64,000 bases of DNA from Streptomyces gossypii (GCF_025165795.1 NZ_JAJAGO010000001.1:674187-738186), one strand, 5' to 3'. Counted from the stretch's first letter, positions 7,982 through 17,872 are shown. Made by a program: numbers and translations. The notes: generated by a model not told the origin, from the sequence alone.

Positions 7982-9769
7982 GTGCCCCACTCCGAACTGC
8001 TCACGCGGCCACGCCGCAGGCCCAGGCCCAGACGCCGAGCCCGGCGGACCGGTGTCGCCGCCGCGCTCACCGCGCTGCTCGCCGCCGGTCTGACCGGCCT
8101 GCCCGCGTCATCTGCCACGGCCGCAGCGGGAAGCGTCGTCGAGGTCACCGGCTCGCAGGGCGACTGGCAGCTCACGGTCGACGGCGCCCCGTACCAGGTG
8201 AAGGGCCTCACCTGGGGCCCCGACATGGCGGACGCCGACACCTACATGCCGGATGTGCGGTCCATGGGCGCCAACACCGTGCGGACCTGGGGCACCGACG
8301 CGAGCAGCAAGCCCCTCTTCGACGCCGCCGCAGCCAACGGCGTCAAGGTGATCGCCGGGTTCTGGCTCCAGCCCGGCGGCGGGCCCGGCAGCGGAGGCTG
8401 TGTCAACTACCTCACCGACACCGGCTACAAGAACGACATGCTGGCCGAGTTCCCGAAATGGGTGGCCGAGTACAAGGACCACCCGGGCGTCCTGATGTGG
8501 AACGTCGGCAACGAGTCGGTCCTCGGGCTGGACAAGTGCTTCGCCGGTGACGAACTCGAAGAGCAGCGCGACGCCTACACCAGCTTCGTCAACGACATCG
8601 CGAAGGAGATCCACGCGGTCGATCCGAACCACCCGGTCACCTCGACCGACGCCTGGACCGGCGCCTGGCCGTACTACGAGAGGAACGCGCCGGATCTCGA
8701 CCTCTACGCCGTCAACGCCTACCAGGCGGGCTGCGGTGTCCGGGCCGACTGGGAGGAGGGCGGCTACTCCAAGCCCTACATCCTCACCGAGGCAGGACCG
8801 TCCGGCGAGTGGGAGGTCCCCGACGACGCCAACGGCGTACCGAAGGAACCGGCCGACACCGCCAAGGCGGAGGGCTACCAGGAGTCGTGGGACTGCGTCA
8901 CCGGACACACCGGTGTCGCACTGGGCGCCACGCTTTTCCACTACGGCACCGAGGACGACTTCGGCGGGGTCTGGTTCAACCTGCTCCCCGACGGGAAGAA
9001 GCGCCTCTCCTACTACGCGGTCAAGGAGGCGTACGGCGGTGACACCGGAGGCGACAACACCCCGCCGGTCATCTCCGGCATGACGGCCGACAGCGCCGAG
9101 GGCGTGCCCGCCGGACGGGAGTTCACCGTGCGGGCCCCCGCCACGGACCCGGACGGCGACGAGATCAGCTACTCCGTACACCTGAGCAGCAAGTACGTCG
9201 ACGAGAACGGCTCGCTGACCGACGCGGAGTTCACCCGGGAGCCGGACGGTACCTTCCGGGTCACCGCTCCGGACAGGCTGGGCGTCTGGAAGCTGTATGT
9301 GAAGGCCGAGGACGGTCAGGGCAACGTCGGCATCGAGACCACCTCGGTCAAGGTCGTGCCGCCGCCGGTGGACGGCACCCACCTCTCCCGGGGCAAGGCC
9401 GCCACGGCGTCCTCCACGCAGGCGGCGGGCGGCGACTGCCCGTGCGTCGCCGGCAACACCACGGACGGCGACCACGGCACACGCTGGGCGAGCGACTGGA
9501 GCGACCCGCAGTGGGTCCAGGTCGACCTGGGTGAGAAGACCTCGTTCAGCCATGTCCAGCTGGCCTGGGAGACCTCGTACGCGAAGTCCTACACGGTGCA
9601 GACCTCCGACAACGGTTCGGACTGGCAGACGGTCCACACCACCACCGGGGGCGACGGCGGCATCGACGACTTCGATGTGAGCGGCTCCGGCCGGTACGTG
9701 CGAGTGCACGGCACCGAGCGGGGAACCGGATGGGGTTACTCGCTCTACGAGTTCGGCATCTACAGCTGA
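7982..9769 (+). CDS. Secreted GH-A clan glycoside hydrolase with Ig-like and discoidin (F5/8C) domains
   Basis: 595 residues. The GTG start has AGGAGG four bases before it. An Arg-rich N-region and hydrophobic core (residues 10-48) form a signal peptide, possibly twin-arginine. The TIM barrel (about 55-355) has the clan GH-A acid/base in WNVGNES (Glu178) and a probable nucleophile in ILTEAGPSG (Glu270); GANTVRTWGT is typical of GH2-like barrels related to beta-glucan-acting enzymes. An Ig/cadherin-like domain (about 363-457) precedes a discoidin/CBM32-like module (about 460-595, with DGDHGTRWASDWSDPQWV) that would bind sugar. It probably shares control with the DUF1996 gene. The exact substrate is not decided by sequence; beta-1,3-glucan is suggested by the shared regulon. 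Confidence 0.85.
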   Translation: MPHSELLTRPRRRPRPRRRARRTGVAAALTALLAAGLTGLPASSATAAAGSVVEVTGSQGDWQLTVDGAPYQVKGLTWGPDMADADTYMPDVRSMGANTVRTWGTDASSKPLFDAAAANGVKVIAGFWLQPGGGPGSGGCVNYLTDTGYKNDMLAEFPKWVAEYKDHPGVLMWNVGNESVLGLDKCFAGDELEEQRDAYTSFVNDIAKEIHAVDPNHPVTSTDAWTGAWPYYERNAPDLDLYAVNAYQAGCGVRADWEEGGYSKPYILTEAGPSGEWEVPDDANGVPKEPADTAKAEGYQESWDCVTGHTGVALGATLFHYGTEDDFGGVWFNLLPDGKKRLSYYAVKEAYGGDTGGDNTPPVISGMTADSAEGVPAGREFTVRAPATDPDGDEISYSVHLSSKYVDENGSLTDAEFTREPDGTFRVTAPDRLGVWKLYVKAEDGQGNVGIETTSVKVVPPPVDGTHLSRGKAATASSTQAAGGDCPCVAGNTTDGDHGTRWASDWSDPQWVQVDLGEKTSFSHVQLAWETSYAKSYTVQTSDNGSDWQTVHTTTGGDGGIDDFDVSGSGRYVRVHGTERGTGWGYSLYEFGIYS

Positions 9770-9778
9770 GCACCGGCT

Positions 9779-9825
9779 CGGCCTGACGCCGCCCGCACCA
9801 GTCCGGTGCGGGCGGCGTCAGGCCG
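9779..9825. terminator. Bidirectional hairpin terminator
   Basis: A perfect 21-base-pair stem (9779-9799 with 9805-9825) and a 5-base loop lie between two convergent genes. The right arm includes the stop codon of the lacI-type gene. No U-tract is needed in this GC-rich host type. Confidence 0.85.
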
Positions 9826-10864
9826 ATTCCCGTACGACCAGCTGGGGATCGAAGATCACCGAGGCCACCGGCCGGTCCGGGTGCTCGACGCGCTCCACCA
9901 GCAGCCGGGCCATCTCTGCCGCCATCTCCTCCACCGGCTGCCGCACCGTGGTCAGCGGAGGGCGGCAGGTGAGCGCCGCGCCGCTGTCGTCGAAGCCGAC
10001 GACGGCGACCGCGTCCGGGACCGTGCGGCCGTGCTCCCGCAGGACCTCGCAGGCGCCCGCCGCCATCAGGTCGTTGGCCGCGAAGACGCCGTCCACCCCG
10101 GGGTGTTCGTCGAGCAGCCGTTCCATCGCCGCCGCTCCGCTCTCCTGGGTGAACTGCCCCTCCACCACCGGAACATACGCGTGGCCGCGGCGCGCCATCG
10201 TCTCCCGGAACCCGGCGAGCCGGTCCTGTGCCGCGGGCACGTCGAGCGGGCCGCAGATGGTGGCGACGGACCGGCGGCCGGTGGCGAGCAGCTGCTCGGC
10301 GGCCAGCCGCCCGCCCTCCTGGTGGGCGAGGTCGACGTAACTGATGGGCAGCAAAGCGGCGGGCCGGGCGAACAGCACGGCCGGGAGCCCGGCCGAGGTG
10401 ATCAGCTCGGGCAGCGGGTCCTGGGCGTGGGTGGAGACGATCAGGGCACCGTCGGCGTTGCCCTGCCGCAGGAAGGCGACGACCTGTTCTCGGGTCTCAC
10501 CGGCCTCGGCGAACATCAGGACAGGGTGCATTCCGCGCGGACGCAGATGGCTGATGACGCCCGCCACGACCCGTCCGAAGAAGGGGTCGCCGACGACGCG
10601 TGCCAGCTCGTCCGGCGTCCCGCCCGCTCCGGACACCACCAGGGCGAGGGTCTCGCTGCGGCGGGTGACCAGGGAGCGGGCCGCCCGGTTGGGCGCGTAA
10701 CCGGTGGCGGCGATCGCCGCCAGCACGGCTTCGCGGATCGCCGGATCGACATTGCGGGTGGCGTTGACGACCCGCGAGACGGTGGCGCGGGACACCCCGG
10801 CCACCCGGGCGACGTCCTCGAGGGTGCTGGGCGCGCGGGAGGCCGTCCGCGGGGCTTCGCTCAT
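9818..10864 (-). CDS. LacI-family transcriptional repressor
   Basis: 348 residues. The N-terminal helix-turn-helix is TLEDVARVAGVSRATVSRVV, with the hinge helix PNRAARSLVTRR; a periplasmic-binding-type sugar domain follows (PFFGRVVAGVI, FAANDLMAAG, VVGFDDSG). The ATG at 10864 is chosen because a TATAAA -10 (10872-10877, minus strand) would place the transcript start at or next to it, giving a leaderless message; an ATG two codons upstream falls too close to the -10. The operator palindrome directly upstream implies autorepression. The recognition and hinge helices are identical to those of the regulator at 47898, so both should read the same operator. The effector is unknown, probably a glucan oligosaccharide. 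Confidence 0.9.
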   Translation of the reverse strand: MSEAPRTASRAPSTLEDVARVAGVSRATVSRVVNATRNVDPAIREAVLAAIAATGYAPNRAARSLVTRRSETLALVVSGAGGTPDELARVVGDPFFGRVVAGVISHLRPRGMHPVLMFAEAGETREQVVAFLRQGNADGALIVSTHAQDPLPELITSAGLPAVLFARPAALLPISYVDLAHQEGGRLAAEQLLATGRRSVATICGPLDVPAAQDRLAGFRETMARRGHAYVPVVEGQFTQESGAAAMERLLDEHPGVDGVFAANDLMAAGACEVLREHGRTVPDAVAVVGFDDSGAALTCRPPLTTVRQPVEEMAAEMARLLVERVEHPDRPVASVIFDPQLVVRESA

Positions 10865-10871
10865 GAGCATC

Positions 10872-10910
10872 TTTATAACAGACGAGGAGAGCGCTCTCCG
10901 CTACGGAGAG
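10872..10910 (-). promoter_or_regulatory. Promoter and double LacI operator of the regulator gene
   Basis: On the minus strand TATAAA (10872-10877) is the -10. GGAGAGCGCTCTCC at 10886-10899 covers the -35 region. A further half-site forms a second inverted repeat, CTCTCCG/CGGAGAG (10894-10910), with a 3-base spacer. Overlapping sites of this kind fit autoregulation. Confidence 0.75.
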
Positions 10911-11003
10911 CACGGTCGCCGACGGTGCGGGGGCACTGGTGGGCGCCGCGGTCCCGCATGAACGCGCTGGCAGCGGCCCCGCCGCGTCCCGCATGCTGTC
11001 GCA

Positions 11004-11492
11004 GTGAACATCAACGTAGCCACGGCGCGCGACTGGCCCGCCATCTGGCCCTTCTTCCACCGGATCGTCGCCGCGGGCGACACCTTCACCTACCCCGCCG
11101 ACCTCGACGAGGCACTGGGCCGCGACATGTGGCTGCAGCCCGCGCCCGCCCGTACGGTCGTCGCCGTCGACGACGCGGGCCGGGTCCTGGGCACCGCGAA
11201 GATGAACCGCAACCACATGGGCAACAGCTCACACATAGCGAGCGCCAGCTACATGGTCGACCCGGATCACGCCGGACGGGGCGTGGGCCGGGCGCTGTGC
11301 ACGTACTCGGTCGAATGGGCGCGCGCGGAGGGCTACCGCGCGATGCAGTTCAACGCCGTCGTGGCGACGAACACACACGCCGTGAAGCTGTACGAGTCTC
11401 TGGGCTTCACGATCGTGGGCACGGTGCCGGAAGGCTTCCGGCACCCCCGGGAGGGCTATGTGGGACTGCACATCATGCACCTCGCCCTCTGA
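11004..11492 (+). CDS. GNAT-family N-acetyltransferase
   Basis: 162 residues covering one complete GNAT domain. The acetyl-CoA binding motif A reads YMVDPDHAGRGVGRALC (the R/QxxGxG/A element), and the C-terminal KLYESLGFTIVG is motif B. The N-terminal half (FFHRIVAAGDTFTYP) resembles the group annotated as L-amino acid or phosphinothricin-like acetyltransferases; the substrate is not clear. The start is a GTG with no strong ribosome-binding site (GCATGCTGTCGCA before it), so the start is less sure than the domain. It lies between the lacI promoter and asd and is transcribed alone. Confidence 0.85.
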   Translation: MNINVATARDWPAIWPFFHRIVAAGDTFTYPADLDEALGRDMWLQPAPARTVVAVDDAGRVLGTAKMNRNHMGNSSHIASASYMVDPDHAGRGVGRALCTYSVEWARAEGYRAMQFNAVVATNTHAVKLYESLGFTIVGTVPEGFRHPREGYVGLHIMHLAL

Positions 11493-11605
11493 CCCCGGCG
11501 ATCCTGCGGTCCGGCGCCCCGGAGGCGTTGAGCCCGGAGGCATGAGCCGCAGGTGTGACCCAGGTCAAAGGGTTTGGCGACCGTAGCCGGAGCAAGGCAG
11601 GGTAG

Positions 11606-12736
<1,131 letters not shown>

Positions 12737-12760
12737 CCCTCCGACCGGCCCACCGGCCAA

Positions 12761-12808
12761 CCCGCTGACCCGCTGACCCGCTGACCCGCTGACCCGCTGA
12801 CCCGCTGA
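12761..12808. repeat. Six tandem copies of CCCGCTGA
   Basis: Six perfect 8-base units end to end. The same octamer occurs once more at 12729-12736, where its TGA is the asd stop codon. The array therefore looks like a slippage expansion of the stop-codon context, placed between the gene and its terminator. Confidence 0.9.
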
Positions 12809-12814
12809 CGGAAA

Positions 12815-12852
12815 CAGCACAGCCCCCCGGACGGATACGGGGGGCTGTGCTG
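12815..12852 (+). terminator. Terminator of asd
   Basis: A perfect 15-base-pair stem (12815-12829 with 12838-12852, C-tract against G-tract) and an 8-base loop, 78 bases after the asd stop. Confidence 0.85.
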
Positions 12853-12949
12853 CGTGGGGGGGGCTGAACGCTGCGTCGTACATGTGGGGGGTAACGCCGA
12901 GCGGTCAGCTTGCTGCGGTCACTGTGGTGCGGTGTGGTGCGGCCGGGGA

Positions 12950-12978
12950 GTGCCGTACCGCGCCGGGCGGTACGGCAC
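12950..12978 (-). terminator. Terminator of the S1 protease gene
   Basis: A perfect 12-base-pair stem (12950-12961 with 12967-12978) and a 5-base loop, 34 bases beyond the protease stop codon on the minus strand. Confidence 0.8.
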
Positions 12979-13012
12979 CGTGCCCCGATACGACCGGGGG
13001 TGCCCGGCCGGT

Positions 13013-14083
13013 CTAGCCGATTTCGGCGCCGTACGCCTGGAGTGCCTCTCCCACTGGCTGGAAGTAGGTCTCGCCGCCGGAGGCACAGTCGCCGCTGCCG
13101 CCGGAGGTCATTCCGAGCGCCTCGTCGCCGGAGAACAGCGCGCCGCCGCTGTCGCCGGGCTCGGCACACACGTTGGTGTGGATCAGGCCGTCGACCGTGC
13201 CCTGCGGGTAGGACACCGAGGCGTTGACGGCCAGGACCTCACCGTCGTGCAGCTGCGTGGTGCTGCCGCTGCGCTGGACGGTCTGGCCGACCGTCGCCTC
13301 ACCCGCGCCGGAGATGGCCTGGGTGCTGCCGTTGTAGAGGTTCACCTCGCTCGGGTGCGGTACGTCCGCCGTATACATGGCGAGGCCGTAGTCGTCGCCC
13401 GGGAAGCTGCCGCCCTCGGTCGCCGCGACCTCCTGGCCGCCCTGTGCATCGGACCAGCCGGAGACGGACTCGGTGCAGTGCCCGGCGGTGAGGAACCCGG
13501 GCTGACCGTCCACCGTGACATTGAAGCCGAGCGAACACCGGGAGCCGGCGCCGTAGATGGCGTCTCCGCCGGCCAGCTTGGTGGTGAACTCTCCGGCTGT
13601 GCGCTTCAGTACGGCCTTGCCGTCCTGTGCGGCGACCTGCTTCTTCAGCTTCGCCAGCTCGGCACCCTTGACGGTCTTGTCGGCGGTGACCACGAGCTTG
13701 TTGGTCTTGGGGTCGACCGCCCGGGAGGTGCCGGTGACGTCGTGCTCGGTGAGATCCTTCTTCACACTGTTCAGCTCGGCCATGGTGTGGTCCACCATCT
13801 TGGCCTCGGCGCCCGCGGCCTGGACCTTCTGCCTGGCCGCGTCGTTCACGACGTTGACGACGAGCTTCTTCGCCCCGGCGTCGTAGTACGCACCGCCGTC
13901 GCCCTTGATGTCGGACACGAGGTCCTGGGCGAGTGTGCTGGCGGCGGTCTGCGACAGCGTGTCAACGGCGGGGCCGTCGGCGGCGTTGGCGTTCGACAGG
14001 GTCAGTGCCCCGGCGACGAGCGCGGTGACGCTCGCTCCCGCGAGGGCCATGCGGCGCTTGGATATACGACGGTTGTGCCTCAA
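13013..14083 (-). CDS. Secreted S1-family serine protease, streptogrisin/alpha-lytic type
   Basis: 356 residues as a prepro-enzyme. The start is a TTG: AGGAGG lies seven bases upstream, and no ATG or GTG in frame nearby fits as well. A signal peptide (Arg/Lys, then ALAGASVTALVAGALTL) ends about residue 35, followed by an alpha-lytic-type propeptide to about residue 170. The mature enzyme begins near GGDAIYGAGSRCSLGFNV. The catalytic triad is His202 (TAGHC), Asp231 (GDDYGLA) and Ser312 (PGDSGG). Cys183/Cys203 and Cys306/Cys333 are the expected disulfide pairs. It is exported, and the propeptide is expected to guide folding. Hairpins separate it from asd. Confidence 0.92.
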   Translation of the reverse strand: MRHNRRISKRRMALAGASVTALVAGALTLSNANAADGPAVDTLSQTAASTLAQDLVSDIKGDGGAYYDAGAKKLVVNVVNDAARQKVQAAGAEAKMVDHTMAELNSVKKDLTEHDVTGTSRAVDPKTNKLVVTADKTVKGAELAKLKKQVAAQDGKAVLKRTAGEFTTKLAGGDAIYGAGSRCSLGFNVTVDGQPGFLTAGHCTESVSGWSDAQGGQEVAATEGGSFPGDDYGLAMYTADVPHPSEVNLYNGSTQAISGAGEATVGQTVQRSGSTTQLHDGEVLAVNASVSYPQGTVDGLIHTNVCAEPGDSGGALFSGDEALGMTSGGSGDCASGGETYFQPVGEALQAYGAEIG

Positions 14084-14371
14084 CTCTCAGCCTCCTGTGG
14101 GGGGTTGAGCACGCCCGAGTCAGAGCGCGCCCGGAGGAGGCACAGACGTGTCCGTGAAGAGGACAAACAGAAGGACGCGTCCATGCCAACTGGCGCGCCG
14201 AGTATTGCGCGAACGTCGGTTAACACACAAGGGCCAACGGTGAGGCACGTCCGTCAACTGCCCGTCAGACTCCGGATTCCGGGGTGGTTTCCGTAGGTTC
14301 GGGCGAAGATGTCGCGCAACTGCCCGGGCGATCTTCGAGGCACGCGAAGTCCGCCCGGACAGCCAGGTGTC

Positions 14372-15394
14372 CTATTCGTTCCGCTCGGGGTCCTCCGGCG
14401 AGGGCGAGACGTCTGGTTCGCCGCGTTCAACCGATTCCGGCGCGTCGGCCGGCCCCGGCGGGTCCAGCAGCCCGAGCTCTCCAAGTGCCCGCAGCCGCCC
14501 GGTCCCTTCCGGGGCTTCCACAGCCTCCGCACCCTCGGAAGCCGCCGCCGGCTCGATGGCTTCGTCAGCCTCCAGGGCCCGGGGCTCCTCGCCGCGCGCC
14601 GTGGTGCGGTGCTGTCGCCCGTCCGGGGCCTGCCGTTCCCCCGACTGCTGCGAACGGTCGAGGAACCGCAGCAGCTCGACCGGGAACGGCAGCACCAGCG
14701 TGGAGTTCTTCTCCGTCGCCACCGAGGCGACGGTCTGCAGCAGCCGCAGCTGAAGCGCGGCCGGGGCGTCGGACATCGCGTCCGCGGCCTCGGCGAGCTT
14801 CTTCGACGCCTGCAGCTCCGCGTCGGCGTTGATCACCCGTGCCCGCCGGTCCCGGGTCGCCTCCGCCTGCCGTGCCATCGACCGCTTCATCGTCTCCGGC
14901 AGGGAGACGTCCTTGATCTCCACCCGGTCGATCGTCACACCCCAGTCGACCGCCGGGCTGTCGATCATCAGCTCAAGGCCCTGATTCAGCTTCTCCCGGT
15001 TGGAGAGCAGGTCGTCCAGCTCGCTCTTGCCGATGATCGACCGGAGCGAGGTCTGCGCCATCTGGGAGACCGCGAAGCGGTAGTCCTCGACCCGGATGAT
15101 GGCGTCCACAGGATCGACGACCTTGAAGTAGACGACCGCGTCGACACGGACCGTGACGTTGTCCCGCGTGATGCCCTCCTGCGCGGGCACCGGCAGCGTC
15201 ACGATCTGCATGTTGACCTTCTGGAGCCGGTCGACAGCTGGAACGATCATCGTGAATCCGGGCTGTTTCAGCCCGCCACGCACCCTGCCGAGGCGGAAGA
15301 CGAGCCCCTGCTCGAACTGCTTCACCACTCTCGCCGCCGCCAGGACATACACCGCGCCGCCGGAGAGCGCTACCGCGACCAGCTCCCAGACCAT
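14372..15394 (-). CDS. SPFH/band 7 (slipin-type) membrane protein
   Basis: 340 residues. A short N-terminal membrane anchor (WELVAVALSGGAVYVLAAA) is followed by the SPFH domain (about 25-210: EQGLVFRLGRVRG, ITRDNVTVRVDAVVYF, LNQGLELMIDSPAVDWGV). Then comes a coiled-coil stretch (ARQAEATRDRRARVINADA) and an acidic, probably disordered tail of about 85 residues. Slipins form oligomers on the inner membrane and organise membrane domains. The usual partner, an NfeD-type protease gene, is not adjacent. The ATG is chosen over a TTG four codons earlier because GGGGG lies six bases before it. Confidence 0.88.
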   Translation of the reverse strand: MVWELVAVALSGGAVYVLAAARVVKQFEQGLVFRLGRVRGGLKQPGFTMIVPAVDRLQKVNMQIVTLPVPAQEGITRDNVTVRVDAVVYFKVVDPVDAIIRVEDYRFAVSQMAQTSLRSIIGKSELDDLLSNREKLNQGLELMIDSPAVDWGVTIDRVEIKDVSLPETMKRSMARQAEATRDRRARVINADAELQASKKLAEAADAMSDAPAALQLRLLQTVASVATEKNSTLVLPFPVELLRFLDRSQQSGERQAPDGRQHRTTARGEEPRALEADEAIEPAAASEGAEAVEAPEGTGRLRALGELGLLDPPGPADAPESVERGEPDVSPSPEDPERNE

Positions 15395-16060
15395 TATGGC
15401 CCCCAAAGTCCGCTATACCCCAAAGGTAAACCTGGAGGCGACCTCGGTCGAATCTTCCTGAGCGGCTCTGAAGCCCTCAGCGGGCCGGATCCAGCCGGCA
15501 CGGTCCGGCCAGGCACCCTGGCATCCCCAAGGCGGTCAGCGGAGCTCTCGGGCACCCTCAGCACCCTCAGGCGCAGCAGCCCCGAGGTGCACGGCGCCCA
15601 CGGCAGGCACAGAGCGGCAGCGGCGGTGGCCCCGGCAGTCGGCCCGTACGACCGGCCCGGCTGCCCTGGTCGCCCAGTCGCGGGCCCCGGCTCTTCTCAT
15701 TCGCCGTCAGTTTCCGTACCCCGCCCCGCAGACGAGAAGATGCGAGGATGATCCCGGTTCCACCGCCCCCTTGTGACGGCGAATCACCTAGGGTGGTGGC
15801 CATCCCGCTCACCCATCTGTCCCCCATGAACACCCGTCCGGCGGGAGAGCCGGTATTCAGCACTCCGTCACCATTCCTGCACGGAAACTCCCCTGATCCG
15901 GCGCCATATCTTTCTGCACCAGAACCGTCACGAATCACATCTGCGGTGGCAATCCACTTGGCACATCATCCGCCTCATGCACGACCATAGGACTGCGGAC
16001 CCCGCGGCGGTGCCGCCACAGGTTACTTTCGCCGCCGCACGCAGAGGAGAGGAGGCGTCC
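15395..16060. other. 666-base intergenic region
   Basis: No convincing gene is present. Short open frames on both strands lack family resemblance and a coding-like third-position pattern. The region must carry the divergent promoters of the SPFH gene and the SepF-like gene. The only strong signal is the AGGAGG at 16050-16055 that serves the latter. Confidence 0.5.
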
Positions 16061-16507
16061 ATGGGATCGGTGCGCAAGGCAAGTGCCTGGCTGGGCCTCG
16101 TCGACGACAGCGAGATGCGTTACTACGACGACGACTACGCCGAAGGACCGGAGCCCGGCGACGCCGCTCGCGAGTCGTGGGTGACTGACCCGCGGGTCCG
16201 GGTGACGGCCGAAGCCGCTCAGGGCCAGGGCACCCGGATCGCCACCGTCACCCCGGACGGGTTCCGGGACGCCAGAGGCATCGGCGAGCTCTTCCGGGAC
16301 GGCGTGCCGGTGATCGTGAACCTCACCGCGATGGATTCCTCCGACGCCAAGCGTGTCGTGGACTTCGCCGCCGGCCTGACCTTCGGGCTGCACGGATCCA
16401 TCGAGCGGGTGGCGACGCGGGTGTTCCTGCTGACCCCGGCCGAATACAAGATCGTCAACGGTCAGGAGCGCCGTGCCTCCGAGGGCGGATTCTTCAACCA
16501 GAGCTGA
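16061..16507 (+). CDS. sepF: SepF-like cell division protein
   Basis: 148 residues. [15 protein letters not shown] is the membrane-binding amphipathic N-terminus, an acidic linker follows, and the SepF core (about 55-140) reads [19 protein letters not shown] and [13 protein letters not shown]. SepF anchors FtsZ filaments to the membrane. The start ATG is fixed by AGGAGG six bases upstream. This copy is not in an ftsZ/dcw cluster, so it is probably one of the additional streptomycete SepF-like proteins (sflA/sflB type) rather than the canonical sepF. That assignment rests on location, from memory of S. coelicolor gene order. Confidence 0.85.
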   Translation: MGSVRKASAWLGLVDDSEMRYYDDDYAEGPEPGDAARESWVTDPRVRVTAEAAQGQGTRIATVTPDGFRDARGIGELFRDGVPVIVNLTAMDSSDAKRVVDFAAGLTFGLHGSIERVATRVFLLTPAEYKIVNGQERRASEGGFFNQS

Positions 16508-16543
16508 TTCACCCGATGGGGTGGGTCCCGATGTGGTGATGTG

Positions 16544-16577
16544 CCGTGGCGGCGGATGCGAGCTGCCGCCGCCACGG
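16544..16577. terminator. Hairpin between convergent genes
   Basis: A perfect 12-base-pair stem (16544-16555 with 16566-16577) and a 10-base loop, 37 bases past the sepF-like stop and upstream of the end of the acyl-CoA dehydrogenase gene. Confidence 0.75.
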
Positions 16578-16634
16578 TGAAACCCGGCGCCACGCTGCAC
16601 CCGGCGCAGCAGGTCGTTGCCGGAAGGCTCGTCG

Positions 16635-17816
16635 TCACCGGAAGGCTTCGAGCCCGGTGAGCGCCTTTCCGAGCACCAGTTGATGCATCTCGGTGGTGCC
16701 CTCGTACGTCAGCACCGACTCCAGGTTGGCGGCGTGCCGCATCACCGGGTACTCCAGGGAGATGCCGTTGGCGCCCAGGATGGTGCGCGCCGTACGGCAG
16801 ATCGCGATCGCCTCCCGCACGTTGTTCAGCTTGCCGAAGCTGACCTGCTCCGGGCGCAGCGTCCCCGCGTCCATCCGCCGCCCGAGGTGGTAGGCCAGCA
16901 GCAGGCCCTTGTGCAGTTCGACTGCCATGTCGGCGAGCTTCGCCTGGGTGAGCTGGAAGCCGCCGATCGGCCTGCCGAACTGCTCGCGGGTCTTCGCGTA
17001 GCCGAGCGCCGACTCGAAGCTGGCGCGGGCGGCACCCATCGAACCCCAGACGATCCCGTAGCGGGCGTGGCTCAGACAGTTGAGCGGGGCACGCAGCCCG
17101 AGGGCTTCCGGCAGTACGGCCTCGGCGGGGAGCCGTACGTCGTCCAGCACCAGCTCGCTGGTCACCGAGGCGCGCAGCGACAACTTGTGCTTGATCTCCG
17201 GGGCCGCGAAACCCTCGGTCTCGGTGGGTACGGCGAAGCCCCGGACGCCTTCGTCGGTGCGCGCCCAGACGACCGCCACGCCCGCCACCGAACCGTTGGT
17301 GATCCACATCTTGCGGCCGTTGAGCACCCAGTCGGTGCCCTCCCGCTTGGCGTGGGTGCGCATGCCCGCCGGATCCGAGCCGTGGTCCGGCTCGGTCAGG
17401 CCGAAGCAGCCGATGACCTCACCGGAGGCCATCCGCGGCAGCCAGTGCTGCTTCTGCTCCTCGCTGCCGAAGCGGTGGATGGCGTACATGGCCAGCGATC
17501 CCTGCACGGAGACCAGGGAACGGATGCCCGAGTCGGCCGCCTCCAGCTCCAGGCAGGCAAGCCCGTACTGCACGGCGCTCGCACCCGCGCAGCCATAACC
17601 GGTCAGGGACATCCCGAGGGCGCCCATGGCGCCCAGTTCGCGGGCCAGCTCGTGCAGGCCGGGCAGTTCGCCGCGCTCGTACCAGTCCGCGACATGCGGC
17701 AGGACGCGGTCGGCCGCCCAGGAGCGCACGGTGTCGCGGACCGCCAGGTCCTCCGGGTCGAGGAGGTCGTCGAGACCGAGCGGGTCGGCGGGGTCGAAAG
17801 GCGGCAGCGCGGACAT
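16635..17816 (-). CDS. Acyl-CoA dehydrogenase, glutaryl-CoA dehydrogenase-like
   Basis: 393 residues, full length. The FAD/acyl-CoA signature segments are CFGLTEPDHGSDPAGM and WITNGSVAGVAVVWART. The catalytic glutamate is in the C-terminal LTYEGTTEMHQLVLGKALTG. The pattern SVQGSLAMYAIHRFG together with PVMRHAANLESVLTYEG is closest to glutaryl-CoA dehydrogenases, which oxidatively decarboxylate glutaryl-CoA to crotonyl-CoA in lysine and tryptophan breakdown. No other lysine-catabolic gene is near, so the substrate is an inference. The gene starts 56 bases after the end of the MFS exporter gene and may be read from the same transcript. Confidence 0.88.
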   Translation of the reverse strand: MSALPPFDPADPLGLDDLLDPEDLAVRDTVRSWAADRVLPHVADWYERGELPGLHELARELGAMGALGMSLTGYGCAGASAVQYGLACLELEAADSGIRSLVSVQGSLAMYAIHRFGSEEQKQHWLPRMASGEVIGCFGLTEPDHGSDPAGMRTHAKREGTDWVLNGRKMWITNGSVAGVAVVWARTDEGVRGFAVPTETEGFAAPEIKHKLSLRASVTSELVLDDVRLPAEAVLPEALGLRAPLNCLSHARYGIVWGSMGAARASFESALGYAKTREQFGRPIGGFQLTQAKLADMAVELHKGLLLAYHLGRRMDAGTLRPEQVSFGKLNNVREAIAICRTARTILGANGISLEYPVMRHAANLESVLTYEGTTEMHQLVLGKALTGLEAFR

Positions 17817-17872
17817 GCGGACCTCCGGGTGGATGGGCGGCGATGGCTGATCGTCGCGGCGTGCGGCCGACG

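Noticed and set aside
12761..12808. CRISPR or iteron array
   Set aside because: Eight-base units without spacers next to asd, with no cas genes or replication genes near.
15360..15373. GGAGAGCGCTA, half of the LacI operator
   Set aside because: Only one half-site, inside the SPFH coding region.
15748..15990. Plus-strand 80-codon open frame in the SPFH-SepF gap
   Set aside because: Proline-rich, no resemblance to known proteins, weak ribosome-binding context and a random third-position pattern.
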